Of a DNA stretch of 64,000 nt, positions 44,206 through 56,184 are shown one piece after another (positions within the stretch are counted from its first letter, which is position 1; each line of letters starts with the position of its first letter). Source of the stretch: Dehalococcoidia bacterium. GTDB taxonomy: Bacteria > Chloroflexota > Dehalococcoidia > Bin125. The DNA lies in the NCBI GenBank assembly GCA_022828105.1, contig JAJEJC010000007.1, positions 140,885-204,884 of the forward strand. Reading direction: 5' to 3'. The position numbers and the translations under genes were made by a program. The notes below the pieces were generated by a model. That model saw only the letters and a list, made by a program, of their open reading frames with translations, was not told the origin of the DNA and ran no database searches.

Positions 44206-45627
44206 ATGCCCCGATCGCGCCGTTCCACAGTCCCTGCTGGTGCGATCCGCGCCATTGACCCCGACTCGCTGGCCAACGAAGCCGGCCTGCAACCCGGCGA
44301 CCAGGTGCTGTCCGTGAACGGACAGCGGATTCGGGATCCGGTCGATTACCGCTTCCAGACCACAGAGCAACTTGTCGAACTCGAAGTCGTCCACGAGGGG
44401 CAGGTTGGGTTCGTTGAGTTTGAGAAGCCGATTGATGAACCGCTGGGCATCGAGTTCAACGACGAGGCGTTCGACGGGACCCGGATCTGCAACAACAAGT
44501 GTTTCTTCTGCTTCCTCAAGGGTCTGCCCAAGGGACTGCGGCGTCCGCTGTACATCAAGGACGACGATTATCGGCTCTCCTTTCTGCACGGCAACTTCGT
44601 CACCATGACCAATCTCAGCGACGACGATTGGCAGCGGCTCGCGGAACAGCGCCTGAGCCCGTTGCACATCAGCGTGCACGCGACCAACCTGGAACTGCGG
44701 CGCAGGTTGCTGGGCAACCGAACCGCGCCCGACATCCTGGAACAGCTCGATCGACTTGCGGAGATGAGAATCGAGGCGCACACGCAGGTCGTGCTCTGCC
44801 CCGGCGTCAATGACGGCGCCGCGCTCGATGAGACCGTCTCCGACCTGCTCAGTCACGACAACGTGGTCTCCATCGGGGTCGTGCCGGTCGGCTCTTCGAT
44901 GGAGGGAGATGCGCGCATCGGCGAACCAGGCATGCGAGCGCACAGCGGCGTCGAAGCGAAGCAGGTCATCCGCCAGCTCCGGCGATGGCAGAGTATCGCC
45001 CGGACCCAACGCGGCGCGTCAGTGGTGTTCCCTAGCGACGAGTTCTATCTCACCGCCGGCGCTCAGATACCCTCCAGCGGCCGCTATGACGGATTCCCGC
45101 AGTGGGAAAACGGCATCGGTATGACGCGCACGCTCTTCGACGATTGGACCAAGACTCGACGCAGACTGCGCAAGGGGAACTTGAACGTGCCTCGCACGGA
45201 AGCGCTCCTGGCGTGCGGCACGCTCATCGCCCCGACACTGAAGCAGCTGTGCGAGGATGCTTCGCGATTGACCGGCTGCCGCCTTGAGGTCGTCCCGGTT
45301 GAGAACACGCTCTTTGGTTCGCGGGTCAATGTCAGTGGACTAATTCCCGGGGCAGACTTCGCCGCCGCACTGCGGGGTGTTGACCTTCCGGAGCGAGTGT
45401 TTCTGCCGCGCGCCTCGCTCGACTACTTCGGCAACAAGTTCCTCGACGATCTCACTCCAGCCGAGCTCGAAGATCGAATCGACCGTCCGGTGTCCTTTGT
45501 TTATTCCATGTCGGAGCTACTAGAGTCGATCAGTGACGGCGTTGAGCAGGGGAGCCGCGACGGCAGGCAACCGCGCCCCAACCTGCGTTCCAACGGTCGA
45601 AGTTGGACCACGCCCGAGGCGGGGTAG
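44206..45627 (+). CDS. DUF512 radical SAM protein with N-terminal PDZ-like domain
   Basis: 473 residues. Residues about 15-50 form a PDZ-like segment (PDSLANEAGLQPGDQVLSVNGQRIRDPVDY, shortened). The radical-SAM motif CNNKCFFC is Cys95, Cys99, Cys102, in exact CX3CX2C spacing. The DUF512 C-terminal domain includes SDEFYLTAGAQIP, YDGFPQWENGIGM and ALLACGTLIAP. Function of this family is not established. It follows ispH by 20 bases; neighbouring conserved order in other phyla often has a GTPase gene (der) here, absent in this window. The ATG at 44206 follows an in-frame run with no homology, so I prefer it. Confidence 0.9.
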   Translation: MPRSRRSTVPAGAIRAIDPDSLANEAGLQPGDQVLSVNGQRIRDPVDYRFQTTEQLVELEVVHEGQVGFVEFEKPIDEPLGIEFNDEAFDGTRICNNKCFFCFLKGLPKGLRRPLYIKDDDYRLSFLHGNFVTMTNLSDDDWQRLAEQRLSPLHISVHATNLELRRRLLGNRTAPDILEQLDRLAEMRIEAHTQVVLCPGVNDGAALDETVSDLLSHDNVVSIGVVPVGSSMEGDARIGEPGMRAHSGVEAKQVIRQLRRWQSIARTQRGASVVFPSDEFYLTAGAQIPSSGRYDGFPQWENGIGMTRTLFDDWTKTRRRLRKGNLNVPRTEALLACGTLIAPTLKQLCEDASRLTGCRLEVVPVENTLFGSRVNVSGLIPGADFAAALRGVDLPERVFLPRASLDYFGNKFLDDLTPAELEDRIDRPVSFVYSMSELLESISDGVEQGSRDGRQPRPNLRSNGRSWTTPEAG

Positions 45628-45641
45628 AAGCAGAGCGCTCC

Positions 45642-47498
45642 ATGTGCGGCATCGTCGGTTATGTCGGCCATCAGTCGGCCGGACCCATCCTGCTGGAGGG
45701 GCTACACCGGCTTGAGTATCGCGGCTATGACTCCTCGGGCATCGCCGTCCTCGATCGCGACGGCGCGATCGCTGTGCTCAAGCGGCAGGGCAAGCTGCGC
45801 GATCTTGAGGCCGCGATTGACGTCATGCCGGCCGGAGGCGCGGGGATCGGCCATACACGCTGGGCGACCCACGGCGTTCCCTCGGATCGCAACGCGCATC
45901 CCCACGCGTCGAGCTCGGGCGATGTAGTCGTCGTGCAAAACGGCATCGTCGAGAACTACCGCAGCCTCAAGGTCGAGCTGGAGTCCTCGCTGCTCGATCG
46001 CGGGCAAGGCTGGCTGTCCGAGACCGACACGGAAGTCATTCCCGAACTGATCGCCCGCGAACTCGACCGGGGATGCTCGTTCGTGGAGGCGCTGCGCGCG
46101 GCGCTCGGCCGCCTGCAGGGCGCGAATGCAGTCGCAGCATTCCATCGCGCCGATCCTTCACGCATCTATGCGGCGCGCAAGGGTTCGGCCGGCGGCATCG
46201 TAATCGGCTATGGCGACGGCGAGATGTTCATCGCCAGCGACCTGCCCGCCCTGCTGCCGCATACCACGGCGGTGTATCACCTGGAAGACGGCGAGATCGC
46301 GACGATCGATGCCGAAGGCGCGGTCGTGGATCGGGCCAACCAGCCGCCGCTCCGACCCCAGCCGCAACGGGTTGAACTCGATCCGGTCGCGATTGCGCGG
46401 GGACCGTACCGCCATTTCATGCTCAAAGAGATGTACGAGCAGCCGCGCGCCCTGTCCGACACGATTCGCGGACGCGCCAGGCTCGATCCGCCGAGTGCCC
46501 TGGCAGACGAGTTCAACCTCACCGACAACCAATTGCGGTCCGTAGAGCGGGTGCTCGTGATCGGCATGGGAACGTCCCTGCACGCGGCGATGATCGGGCG
46601 CTGGTGGCTCGAACGGATCGCGGGCATTCCGGCTGACTTCGACAACGCCTCGGAGTTTCGCTTTCGCGCGCCGGTGATCGGATCCTCGACCCTGGTCGTC
46701 TCGGTGACGCAGTCCGGCGAGACGATCGACACGCTCGGCGCAATGGACCAGGTGCGCGAGCGCTGGGGCGCGCCGCAGGTCGTGATCACCAACGTCGACG
46801 GATCGGAAGCGACCCGCAAAGCGGATGCGTCGATCCTGTTGCGCTGCGGTCCCGAGGTCGGTGTTGCGTCGACCAAGACATTCGTGGGATCGCTCGCTGC
46901 GCTCTACCTGTTGGCCTGCCGCATCGGCCGGGCGCGCGGCGCGCTCGACGAGACCGAACTCACCGAGTCGCTTGAGCACCTCTTGACAGTGCCATCGCTG
47001 GTCGAGCGCGGACTCCAGCTCTCCGAACAATGCAGCGAGATTGCCAAGTCGTACACCAGCGCCGCCAACTTCCTCGTCCTCGGCCGCGGCATCGAGCATC
47101 CAATAGCGATGGAAGCGGCCCTGAAGTGCAAGGAAATTTCCTATGTCCACGCTGAGGGCTACGCCGCCGGTGAGATGAAGCATGGCCCGATCGCGCTGTT
47201 GGACCAGAAGTTTCCCGTCATTGCGCTCGCGACTCGCGGCCCGTTGTTCGACAAGATGATGTCGGCGATTCAGCAAGTCAGCGCTCGCCAGGCGCCGGTG
47301 ATCGCGATCGGCGATGAGGGCGACACTGAACTCGCGGAACTCGCCGATCACTACCTCGGCGTGCCGCACGCGACCGATCTGCTCACGCCGTTTGCTCTCA
47401 CGCCCGTGGTCCAGTTGCTCGCCTACCACATCGCATTGGCGCGCGGGCTGGACATCGATCAACCAAGGAACCTGGCCAAGACGGTCACGGTCGAGTGA
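45642..47498 (+). CDS. glmS: Glutamine-fructose-6-phosphate aminotransferase (isomerizing)
   Basis: Makes glucosamine-6-phosphate, upstream of GlmU. 618 residues. N-terminal glutaminase starts MCGIVGYVG (Cys2 nucleophile), with HRLEYRGYDSSGIAV, GIGHTRWATHGVPSDRNAHPH and VQNGIVENYRSL. Two SIS domains carry VLVIGMGTSLHAAM, VVSVTQSGETIDTLGAMD, EVGVASTKTFVGSL and LKCKEISYVHAEGYAAGEMKHGP, ending RNLAKTVTVE. No glmS ribozyme leader is visible. Confidence 0.97.
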   Translation: MCGIVGYVGHQSAGPILLEGLHRLEYRGYDSSGIAVLDRDGAIAVLKRQGKLRDLEAAIDVMPAGGAGIGHTRWATHGVPSDRNAHPHASSSGDVVVVQNGIVENYRSLKVELESSLLDRGQGWLSETDTEVIPELIARELDRGCSFVEALRAALGRLQGANAVAAFHRADPSRIYAARKGSAGGIVIGYGDGEMFIASDLPALLPHTTAVYHLEDGEIATIDAEGAVVDRANQPPLRPQPQRVELDPVAIARGPYRHFMLKEMYEQPRALSDTIRGRARLDPPSALADEFNLTDNQLRSVERVLVIGMGTSLHAAMIGRWWLERIAGIPADFDNASEFRFRAPVIGSSTLVVSVTQSGETIDTLGAMDQVRERWGAPQVVITNVDGSEATRKADASILLRCGPEVGVASTKTFVGSLAALYLLACRIGRARGALDETELTESLEHLLTVPSLVERGLQLSEQCSEIAKSYTSAANFLVLGRGIEHPIAMEAALKCKEISYVHAEGYAAGEMKHGPIALLDQKFPVIALATRGPLFDKMMSAIQQVSARQAPVIAIGDEGDTELAELADHYLGVPHATDLLTPFALTPVVQLLAYHIALARGLDIDQPRNLAKTVTVE

Positions 47499-47616
47499 CG
47501 CCGACGCGCCGATTCGCGGGCCTCCGTCAGCCAGGCGATAATCGTGATTCCTTAACGCGGTGATATCCTGCCCCCGCGAGCCGTCCACGTCCCAGCCACA
47601 CTCGCGGACATCCTCC

Positions 47617-49908
47617 ATGACCCTCCATTCCGAGCACATTGTCTGGTTTGCCGATGTCGGGAAGGACGCGGTATCCCTGGTCGGCGGCAAGGGCGCGAAT
47701 CTGGGCGAACTGACTCGGGCGCAGATTCCGGTCCCTCCCGGATTCGTTGTGACGACGCGGGCGTATCGCGAATTCATCGATCACAGCGGACTCGATCAAG
47801 TGTTGCGGCGCATTTTGCGCGGCCTCGATGTCGATGACGACGAACAGCTCAACACCAGGGCCCGAGCCGTGCAACGTGCGATTGAACAGGCTGAGATGCC
47901 GGCGGCGATGCAGCAGGAGATCACCGCTGCTTACACCCAACTCGGCGAGGGTCCGGTCGCCGTGCGCAGCTCCGCCACTGCCGAGGACCTGGCCGAAGCC
48001 TCCTTCGCCGGTCAGCAGGCGACCTTCCTCAACATCGAAGGCGGGCTGCAGGTGGTCGAGGCCGTGCAGCGCTGCTGGGCCTCACTGTTCGAACCCCGCG
48101 CCATCTTCTACCGCGAACAGGCAGGTTGGGGACACCTTGACGTCGATCTCGCCGTTCCCGTGCAACAGATGGTCCAGTCGCAATCGTCCGGAGTGATGTT
48201 TACCGTCGACCCGATCACCAACGACCACAATACCGTCGTGATCGAGGCGGCCTTCGGTCTCGGCGAGGCGGTCGTCGGCGGACTCGTGTCGCCCGACCAC
48301 TTCGAGGTCGACAAGGCGGCGGCGACCATTTCCCAGCGGCAGGTCTTCTACCAGGACCGCATGTTGGTTCGCTCGGTCGACGGCACGATCGACCCCGAGC
48401 ACGGACACAACCGCTGGAAGCCATTGTCCGAATCCGATGGTTCGCAGCAGAAGCTGAGTGACGACAAGATTGTCGAACTGAGCGAAATCGGCAAGCGGAT
48501 CGAGTCGCACTACGGAAGCCCACAGGACATCGAGTGGGGATTGGTCGATGGACGCTTCTTTCTGCTACAGACGCGTCCGATTACGACCGTCGCGCCGGCG
48601 GCCAGGACCAACGGCCAGAATCCGGCGCCGACTCCATTTGCGGAACCGATTCTCGGCGGATCGCCGGCCTCTCCGGGGGTTGCGACCGGCCGCGTGCGCG
48701 TCATCGTCGATGCGCACGAGACGGCTGCAGTCGGCGAGGGCGACGTGCTGGTCGCGGAGATGACCACGCCGGACTTCGTCCCTGCGATGAAGCGGGCGGC
48801 GGCGATCATCACCGAGCGTGGCGGGCGCACCTGCCACGCCGCAATCATCTCTCGGGAACTGGGCGTTCCCTGCGTCGTGGGCGCCGCCGGCGCCGCATTG
48901 CTCGACAACGGCCGCGAGGTCACCGTCGACGGCGCTTCCGGTTTGGTCTACGACGGGGTCCAGACCGAGTTGCTCGAGTGGTGGCACGACCGCGAGGAAG
49001 AATTCTACGCGCCGGTCGCAACCGAAACCAAGCTCTACGTCAATCTGGCCGAGCCTGAGATCGCCGACCGCGTAGCCGAGCGCGATGTTGACGGCGTCGG
49101 TCTGTTGCGCGCCGAATTCATCATTGCCCGGATGGGCGAGCATCCGCGCAGCTTCATCAAGACCGGGCGGCAAGACGAATACGTACAGCGTCTCTCAGAG
49201 GGGATGCGCAAGATTGCCTCGGCGTTCGACCCGCGTCCCGTCGTCTACCGCGCCACGGACTTCAAAACCAACGAATACGCAAACCTCACCGGCGGCGACA
49301 TCTACGAGCCCGACGAAGAGAATCCGATGATTGGGTATCGAGGCGCCGCGCGGTACATTCGCGAACCGGACCTCTTTGAGTTGGAGTTGCGCGCGCTTGA
49401 ACAGGTCCGCGAACAGCATCCCAATCTGCACCTGATGATTCCCTTTGTCCGCACGCCGGACGAAATGGCGCAAGTGGTGAAGCAGATCGATGACTACGGA
49501 CTTGAGCGGCACCCGGAGCAGGAGGGCGGCTTCCAGCTATGGATGATGGTCGAAGTGCCGTCCAACGTGCTGCTGCTGGACGAGTTCATTGATTGCGGGA
49601 TCGACGGCGTCTCAATCGGTTCCAACGATCTGACCCAGTTGACGCTTGGGATCGATCGCGATTCGGAACGCTTCGCCGACACCTTTGACGAACGTAATCC
49701 CGCGGTGCTGCGCGCGATTGAGCAGGTGATCACGACGGCCAGGAGGCGAGGAATCACGGTTTCCGTCTGCGGACAGGGTCCGTCGGAACATCCAGACCTC
49801 GCTCAGCGTCTTGTTGACTGGGGAATCACTTCGATTTCGGTCACTCCCGACGTGATCGAGCAGACCCGTCAGTTGGTCGCCAACGCCGAGGCGCAGCGAG
49901 AGCAGTAG
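47617..49908 (+). CDS. Phosphoenolpyruvate synthase-like (PEP-utilizing enzyme)
   Basis: Converts pyruvate plus ATP to PEP, AMP and phosphate, in gluconeogenesis. 763 residues in three parts. The ATP-grasp nucleotide domain has VSLVGGKGANLGELT, VAVRSSATAEDLAEASFAGQQ and VQQMVQSQSSGVMFTVDP. The swivelling phospho-histidine domain has GGSPASPGVATGRVRV and ITERGGRTCHAAIISRELGVPCVVG, with the phosphorylated His in TCHAA. The TIM-barrel domain has GLLRAEFI, MIGYRGAARY and SIGSNDLTQLTLGIDRDS. The ATG at 47617 is the likely start. Monocistronic between glmS and an Ig-like membrane protein. Confidence 0.92.
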   Translation: MTLHSEHIVWFADVGKDAVSLVGGKGANLGELTRAQIPVPPGFVVTTRAYREFIDHSGLDQVLRRILRGLDVDDDEQLNTRARAVQRAIEQAEMPAAMQQEITAAYTQLGEGPVAVRSSATAEDLAEASFAGQQATFLNIEGGLQVVEAVQRCWASLFEPRAIFYREQAGWGHLDVDLAVPVQQMVQSQSSGVMFTVDPITNDHNTVVIEAAFGLGEAVVGGLVSPDHFEVDKAAATISQRQVFYQDRMLVRSVDGTIDPEHGHNRWKPLSESDGSQQKLSDDKIVELSEIGKRIESHYGSPQDIEWGLVDGRFFLLQTRPITTVAPAARTNGQNPAPTPFAEPILGGSPASPGVATGRVRVIVDAHETAAVGEGDVLVAEMTTPDFVPAMKRAAAIITERGGRTCHAAIISRELGVPCVVGAAGAALLDNGREVTVDGASGLVYDGVQTELLEWWHDREEEFYAPVATETKLYVNLAEPEIADRVAERDVDGVGLLRAEFIIARMGEHPRSFIKTGRQDEYVQRLSEGMRKIASAFDPRPVVYRATDFKTNEYANLTGGDIYEPDEENPMIGYRGAARYIREPDLFELELRALEQVREQHPNLHLMIPFVRTPDEMAQVVKQIDDYGLERHPEQEGGFQLWMMVEVPSNVLLLDEFIDCGIDGVSIGSNDLTQLTLGIDRDSERFADTFDERNPAVLRAIEQVITTARRRGITVSVCGQGPSEHPDLAQRLVDWGITSISVTPDVIEQTRQLVANAEAQREQ

Positions 49909-49995
49909 TCGTACCGGCCGAGTCGCGATCTAGAGTGACGGCAAGCCTCCTGACAACGGTTGGCGTATTCGCCGCGATCTGATCGTTGGAGCCGC

Positions 49996-51912
49996 ATGGG
50001 CAGCCGCATTGGCTCTATCGCCATCCTCCTTGTGATTGCCGGCATCGTCGCCGCCGTGGTGGTGATCATCAGTCGGCTCGACCTGCTCGACACGGGCGCG
50101 CCGGACGCGCCGGTCATTGTCGTCTCGATTGACGAAGGCGAACTCGTTCTATTGAACGAGCCGCAGAGCATTACGGTCACGATCTCGTCGGGCAGTCCAA
50201 TCGCCACCCTCGAGTTGCTTGTCGACGATGTCAAGGTCGCCGAGGACATACCGCCTTACTCCGCCGATCGCGGTGCGTGGATCGGCTCGTTCATCTGGAC
50301 CCCGGAGCGGCTCGGATTCGCCAACATCCAGATAGTCACGTTGGACGAACAGGGCGTGGAGTCGAGACGAACGATCCAGGTCGAAGTCACTGACGACGAG
50401 GCGCGGGTGGCGGCCGCGCTTCGCGTTCAGGTGCTTGGTATCTCACCCCTTGAGCAGTTCCCGGCTGGCGCCGCCATCCGCCTGGCGATCTCGGCAACCG
50501 GCAGCCAACCAATCGAGCGATTCGACATGTTGGTGAACGGCGAACGCGTGATCTCCGTGACCCCGGTGCTCGACGAATCGGGCCAGTACATCGCAACGCT
50601 CGAATGGACGCCAAACAGACGCGGCGAAGTGCAAGTCACCATTGCGGCGATCGACGTCGACGGCCGCGAGGAGTCGCAGACGATCCCGGTCATCATCGTC
50701 CCGCAGGGCAGCATTGTCTCCTCCGACAGCGACGAAGACGACGAGCCAGGCGAGCCGGAATCGGAGCAACCCTCGACCGACCCAGGCCGTGCTTCGGACG
50801 GGGAAACCGCGCAAGTCAGCATCGAGTCGCCGAGTGACGCCCAGCAGTTCACACTCGACGACGATTTCAGCGTTGATGTCCTGCTCACGGCTCACGGCGT
50901 GGGACCGATCGCGAGCGCGCTGCTGTACCTGACTCCCGTCGCGCCAAACAACACGCTGGGCAACTCGGTGTTGATCCACTCTTCCGAGGAGCGGGACGGC
51001 GAAGAACTCAGCGAGCGGGTGGCGAACGTCGAACGCTGGATCACGAGTTCGGGCACCTACGAGCTGCAGTTGGTGGTGTTCACACCCGAGAACGACCGCT
51101 ACGACCACCGGATCCGGTTCCACGTCGTCGCTGACGCGGGACCGGAGACTCAACAGTCGGAGCCAGAGGCGGGCTCCGAACTCTCCGACGAGGTGGACCT
51201 GGCGATCGTGACCGCCCGCCAGTCCGCCGACGATCCGAGGCGCTTGAACGTGTCGATCACCAACTCCAGCAGCGTGGACATTGAGCGGATCACCGTGTTG
51301 ATCACCGTCGCAGACGCGAACGACGGCTCAGAGCTCGCCGCGGTCGAGGTGACCCTTGATATCGATGCGGAAGACCTGCGAACGATTCCGCTCGATCTGG
51401 AACTGGAGGCCGGAGGCGAGGTCAACGCCCTCGTCCTCCTGGAAGCCAGCGCCGACTCCAACGCGGCCAACAACGTGTTCCCGATCACCCTGTCGGCGCC
51501 GCCTGCCGAGCCGAATGCGCAAGGTGGCGAACAAGATGCGTCCTCAGATGAAGCAGCCGCGCAAGACGAGCAAGAGGCCGGAGCGCAACAACCGTCGACG
51601 CCCCTCGCAGTCCCGGACTTGTCGTTGCTCGACGTGCAGGCGACCAGTGACGGCTACATCCTGCTGACCGTGATCAATGTTGGCGATGCCCCGGCGAGCA
51701 CATTCACAATCGCGATCGCCGACGCCAGCGGGACGGTGCTGGAGACCGTAGCCCGGCGCGACGCGGACACACGGCCGCTTGAACCCGACATCGCAGAGAT
51801 TCTCACCAGCCTGCAGCCTCACACCGGCACGGTCGTGATCACGATCGTCGCCAGTTCAGCCGACGGGGAAACAGTCCTCGGCAACAACGTTGTCACGTTC
51901 GACGTGCCCTAG
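49996..51912 (+). CDS. Membrane-anchored protein with Ig-like/CARDB-type repeats
   Basis: 638 residues. One N-terminal transmembrane helix (residues about 8-27), so most of the chain is outside the cytoplasm. Repeating beta domains, each about 90-110 residues, have SITVTISSGSPIATLELLVDD and related FDMLVNGERVISV blocks, and TVINVGDAPASTFTIAIADASG fits a CARDB-like fold. Long acidic, Gln/Glu/Ser-rich linkers lie near residues 240-275 and 505-540. GGAG lies 5 bases before the ATG. No catalytic motif is visible. It sits between pps and dnaG without clear functional link; probably envelope structure or binding. Confidence 0.75.
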   Translation: MGSRIGSIAILLVIAGIVAAVVVIISRLDLLDTGAPDAPVIVVSIDEGELVLLNEPQSITVTISSGSPIATLELLVDDVKVAEDIPPYSADRGAWIGSFIWTPERLGFANIQIVTLDEQGVESRRTIQVEVTDDEARVAAALRVQVLGISPLEQFPAGAAIRLAISATGSQPIERFDMLVNGERVISVTPVLDESGQYIATLEWTPNRRGEVQVTIAAIDVDGREESQTIPVIIVPQGSIVSSDSDEDDEPGEPESEQPSTDPGRASDGETAQVSIESPSDAQQFTLDDDFSVDVLLTAHGVGPIASALLYLTPVAPNNTLGNSVLIHSSEERDGEELSERVANVERWITSSGTYELQLVVFTPENDRYDHRIRFHVVADAGPETQQSEPEAGSELSDEVDLAIVTARQSADDPRRLNVSITNSSSVDIERITVLITVADANDGSELAAVEVTLDIDAEDLRTIPLDLELEAGGEVNALVLLEASADSNAANNVFPITLSAPPAEPNAQGGEQDASSDEAAAQDEQEAGAQQPSTPLAVPDLSLLDVQATSDGYILLTVINVGDAPASTFTIAIADASGTVLETVARRDADTRPLEPDIAEILTSLQPHTGTVVITIVASSADGETVLGNNVVTFDVP

Positions 51913-51977
51913 AGCGTGCGACAGGGCGCAGATTTGCGATCTTCTCGGCCGATCTCGGCATTTCTTGTTCGTAGTCA

Positions 51978-52006
51978 TTGATAAAAGTTCCGCATCAACG
52001 TAAATT
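51978..52006 (+). promoter_or_regulatory. Sigma-70-type promoter of dnaG-rpoD
   Basis: TTGATA (51978-51983), 17-bp spacer, TAAATT (52001-52006), the strongest promoter match in the window. The ATG of a short open frame lies 6 bases past the -10 box (52013), so initiation near that ATG would give a leaderless message; dnaG itself starts at 52057. Confidence 0.75.
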
Positions 52007-52012
52007 CGACGT

Positions 52013-52066
52013 ATGCCGTTCCCGATCCTCCTGTCTTGCTTGCCGGGCTGCTGCGCATGTCCGTAG
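52013..52066 (+). CDS. Possible Cys-rich leader peptide overlapping dnaG start
   Basis: 17-codon frame [17 protein letters not shown], stop TAG at 52064. It begins 6 bases after the dnaG promoter -10 box and its stop overlaps the dnaG ATG (52057) in another frame. Four of 17 residues are Cys and three are Pro. It may be a leaderless upstream ORF that couples or attenuates dnaG-rpoD translation, or chance. No Shine-Dalgarno is needed if the transcript starts at the ATG. Confidence 0.4.
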   Translation: MPFPILLSCLPGCCACP

Positions 52067-53934
52067 TCGAGGAAGTCAAGGCGAAGATCAACATCGTCGA
52101 TCTGATTGCCTCCGAGGTCCAGCTCAAACGGAGCGGAGCAACCTACAAGGCGCCCTGCCCATTTCACGCAGAGAAAACGCCTTCATTCATCGTCAACCCG
52201 GATCGTCAGACCTGGCACTGCTTCGGCGCCTGCTCCGAAGGCGGCGATGTCTTCAGTTGGGAGATGAAGCGCCACAACGTCGACTTCCGCGAGGCGCTGC
52301 AACGCCTGGCGCAGCGAGCCGGCGTGCAACTGCGCCCGAGGACCGAGGAGCAGACGCGCCGCGATGAACAACGTCAGCGACTGATCCGTGTCAACGAGGC
52401 GGCGCTCCACTACTGGCGCAGTGTGCTCGAGGATCCGGTTGCCGGACGCGACGCCCAGGCGTACCTGAGAGAACGCGGCATCTCGAGCGAAGCGGCGCAG
52501 CGGTTCAACCTGGGCCTCGCCGGTCCTGACCATGACGCGCTCGTGCACCACCTCTCCGCGCGCGGCCACCAGGCCGCCGACGCCGAGGCTGCCGGCCTGA
52601 TCCTGAACACCGAGCACGGCTCAAGAGACCGCTTCCGCAACCGAATAATCTTCCCAATCCGCAACGCCAGGAGCGAGACCGTCGGATTTGGCGGCCGCAC
52701 ACTGGTCGACGAACCGGCCAAGTACATCAACTCTCCTGAATCCGACCTCTTTCGCAAGCGCGACTTGCTCTACGGCTTCGACCTGGCGCGCACTGACATT
52801 CGCAGTGCTGGTTATGTGGTCATTGTCGAGGGCTACACCGACGTCATCAGCGCGCACGAACATGGCAGCCGCAACACCGTCGCATCGATGGGCACCGCGC
52901 TGACTGACACGCAGATCGGACTGATCAAGCCGCTGACCACCGATGTGCGGCTGGCTCTCGACCCCGATGCGGCAGGGCAGGCAGCGGCGCGTCGAGGAAT
53001 CGACACGGCCCGTGAGGCAATCGGGTCCGAGCGGCAGGTCTCCACCGACTTTCGGCACGTGGGCGCGCTGCAGAACCAGCTCGCCAGCGACATCCGCATT
53101 GTTCCCTTGCCGGAGCAGCGAGACCCGGACGAGTTGATCCGTTCCAATCCTGAACTCTGGCGCGAACTCCTGGAGACCGCGCCTACATTCCTTGACTGGC
53201 TGATCGAGCACTCCCGAAGCCTGCATGACCTCGACTCGCCTCGTGGACGTTCAAAGTTCGTTGACGATCTGCTTCCCACGATTCGCAGCATCGGACATGC
53301 CGTGGTGCGCGAGGAGTACCTGCGCCGCGTCGCCGTGCTGGGGCGCGTCGACCCACAGTCGCTGATCACGCGCTATGCTCAGCCGTCTATTGCAACGCGA
53401 CGCAGTCCGGGCGCCGACGAATCTGCTCGCCCGGCAGCCCGGCGACCACACGACCGCCGACAGTCGTTTGTACTGCAGCTCGCCCTGAGGTTCGAGGAAG
53501 TTCGCCGCTCGTTCGATCTCGACACACTCGACCTGATTGAGGACAGCGAGGATCGCGCCATTCTGTCTGCGAGACTGGGCTCGCCGAACGGGGACTGGGA
53601 CGCCGACCTGGCAGATTCCGCATCGCGAATCGCCGAGCTGAAGCGTGACGCTGAGCGTCTGCCGCCTTACAGTGACGCAGAGGCCGTTGAGGCCGTTGCC
53701 GATGCGGTTGCTCGCATTCGCAAGAGCATGAGCAGAGAAGGCCTCCGTCTGAAGAACCTTGAAATCGGCGAGCAGGAGCGTCAGTACGGCGCCGACCAGC
53801 TCGCCCGCGCCGCCGCACAACTCGCCAACGACGAACTTTGCGACCCCGAACTGGCCGAAGCCGCCAGTTCGCTCGTTGAGGTTCGCGATTCCGCCCGCCG
53901 TCTGCATCAGCCGACCCTTTCCGGGTCTGACTGA
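52057..53934 (+). CDS. dnaG: DNA primase
   Basis: Makes RNA primers for replication. 625 residues from ATG 52057 ([17 protein letters not shown]); a TTG at 52036 is the alternative. The zinc-binding domain has Cys34, His37, Cys55 and Cys59 ([24 protein letters not shown]): the last pair is CX3C, one residue longer than the usual CX2C. The TOPRIM catalytic domain has [32 protein letters not shown] and [12 protein letters not shown]. The C-terminal helicase-binding region is mostly helical. Followed by rpoD, the usual dnaG-rpoD pairing without rpsU. Confidence 0.95.
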   Translation: MSVVEEVKAKINIVDLIASEVQLKRSGATYKAPCPFHAEKTPSFIVNPDRQTWHCFGACSEGGDVFSWEMKRHNVDFREALQRLAQRAGVQLRPRTEEQTRRDEQRQRLIRVNEAALHYWRSVLEDPVAGRDAQAYLRERGISSEAAQRFNLGLAGPDHDALVHHLSARGHQAADAEAAGLILNTEHGSRDRFRNRIIFPIRNARSETVGFGGRTLVDEPAKYINSPESDLFRKRDLLYGFDLARTDIRSAGYVVIVEGYTDVISAHEHGSRNTVASMGTALTDTQIGLIKPLTTDVRLALDPDAAGQAAARRGIDTAREAIGSERQVSTDFRHVGALQNQLASDIRIVPLPEQRDPDELIRSNPELWRELLETAPTFLDWLIEHSRSLHDLDSPRGRSKFVDDLLPTIRSIGHAVVREEYLRRVAVLGRVDPQSLITRYAQPSIATRRSPGADESARPAARRPHDRRQSFVLQLALRFEEVRRSFDLDTLDLIEDSEDRAILSARLGSPNGDWDADLADSASRIAELKRDAERLPPYSDAEAVEAVADAVARIRKSMSREGLRLKNLEIGEQERQYGADQLARAAAQLANDELCDPELAEAASSLVEVRDSARRLHQPTLSGSD

Positions 53935-53993
53935 ATGCCCAACTTGTACCGGCTACGCGCTGGGGGACCACGCCGAGAGAAGGGACTACGACC

Positions 53994-56162
<2,169 letters not shown>

Positions 56163-56184
56163 CGCCCTCCGAACGGCACGAGCC

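Noticed and set aside
45540..45641. glmS ribozyme upstream of glmS
   Set aside because: The upstream sequence is coding for the DUF512 gene and shows none of the ribozyme core elements I can recognise.
46158..47777. Minus-strand frame opposite glmS
   Set aside because: Shadow frame; GlmS motifs are complete on the plus strand.
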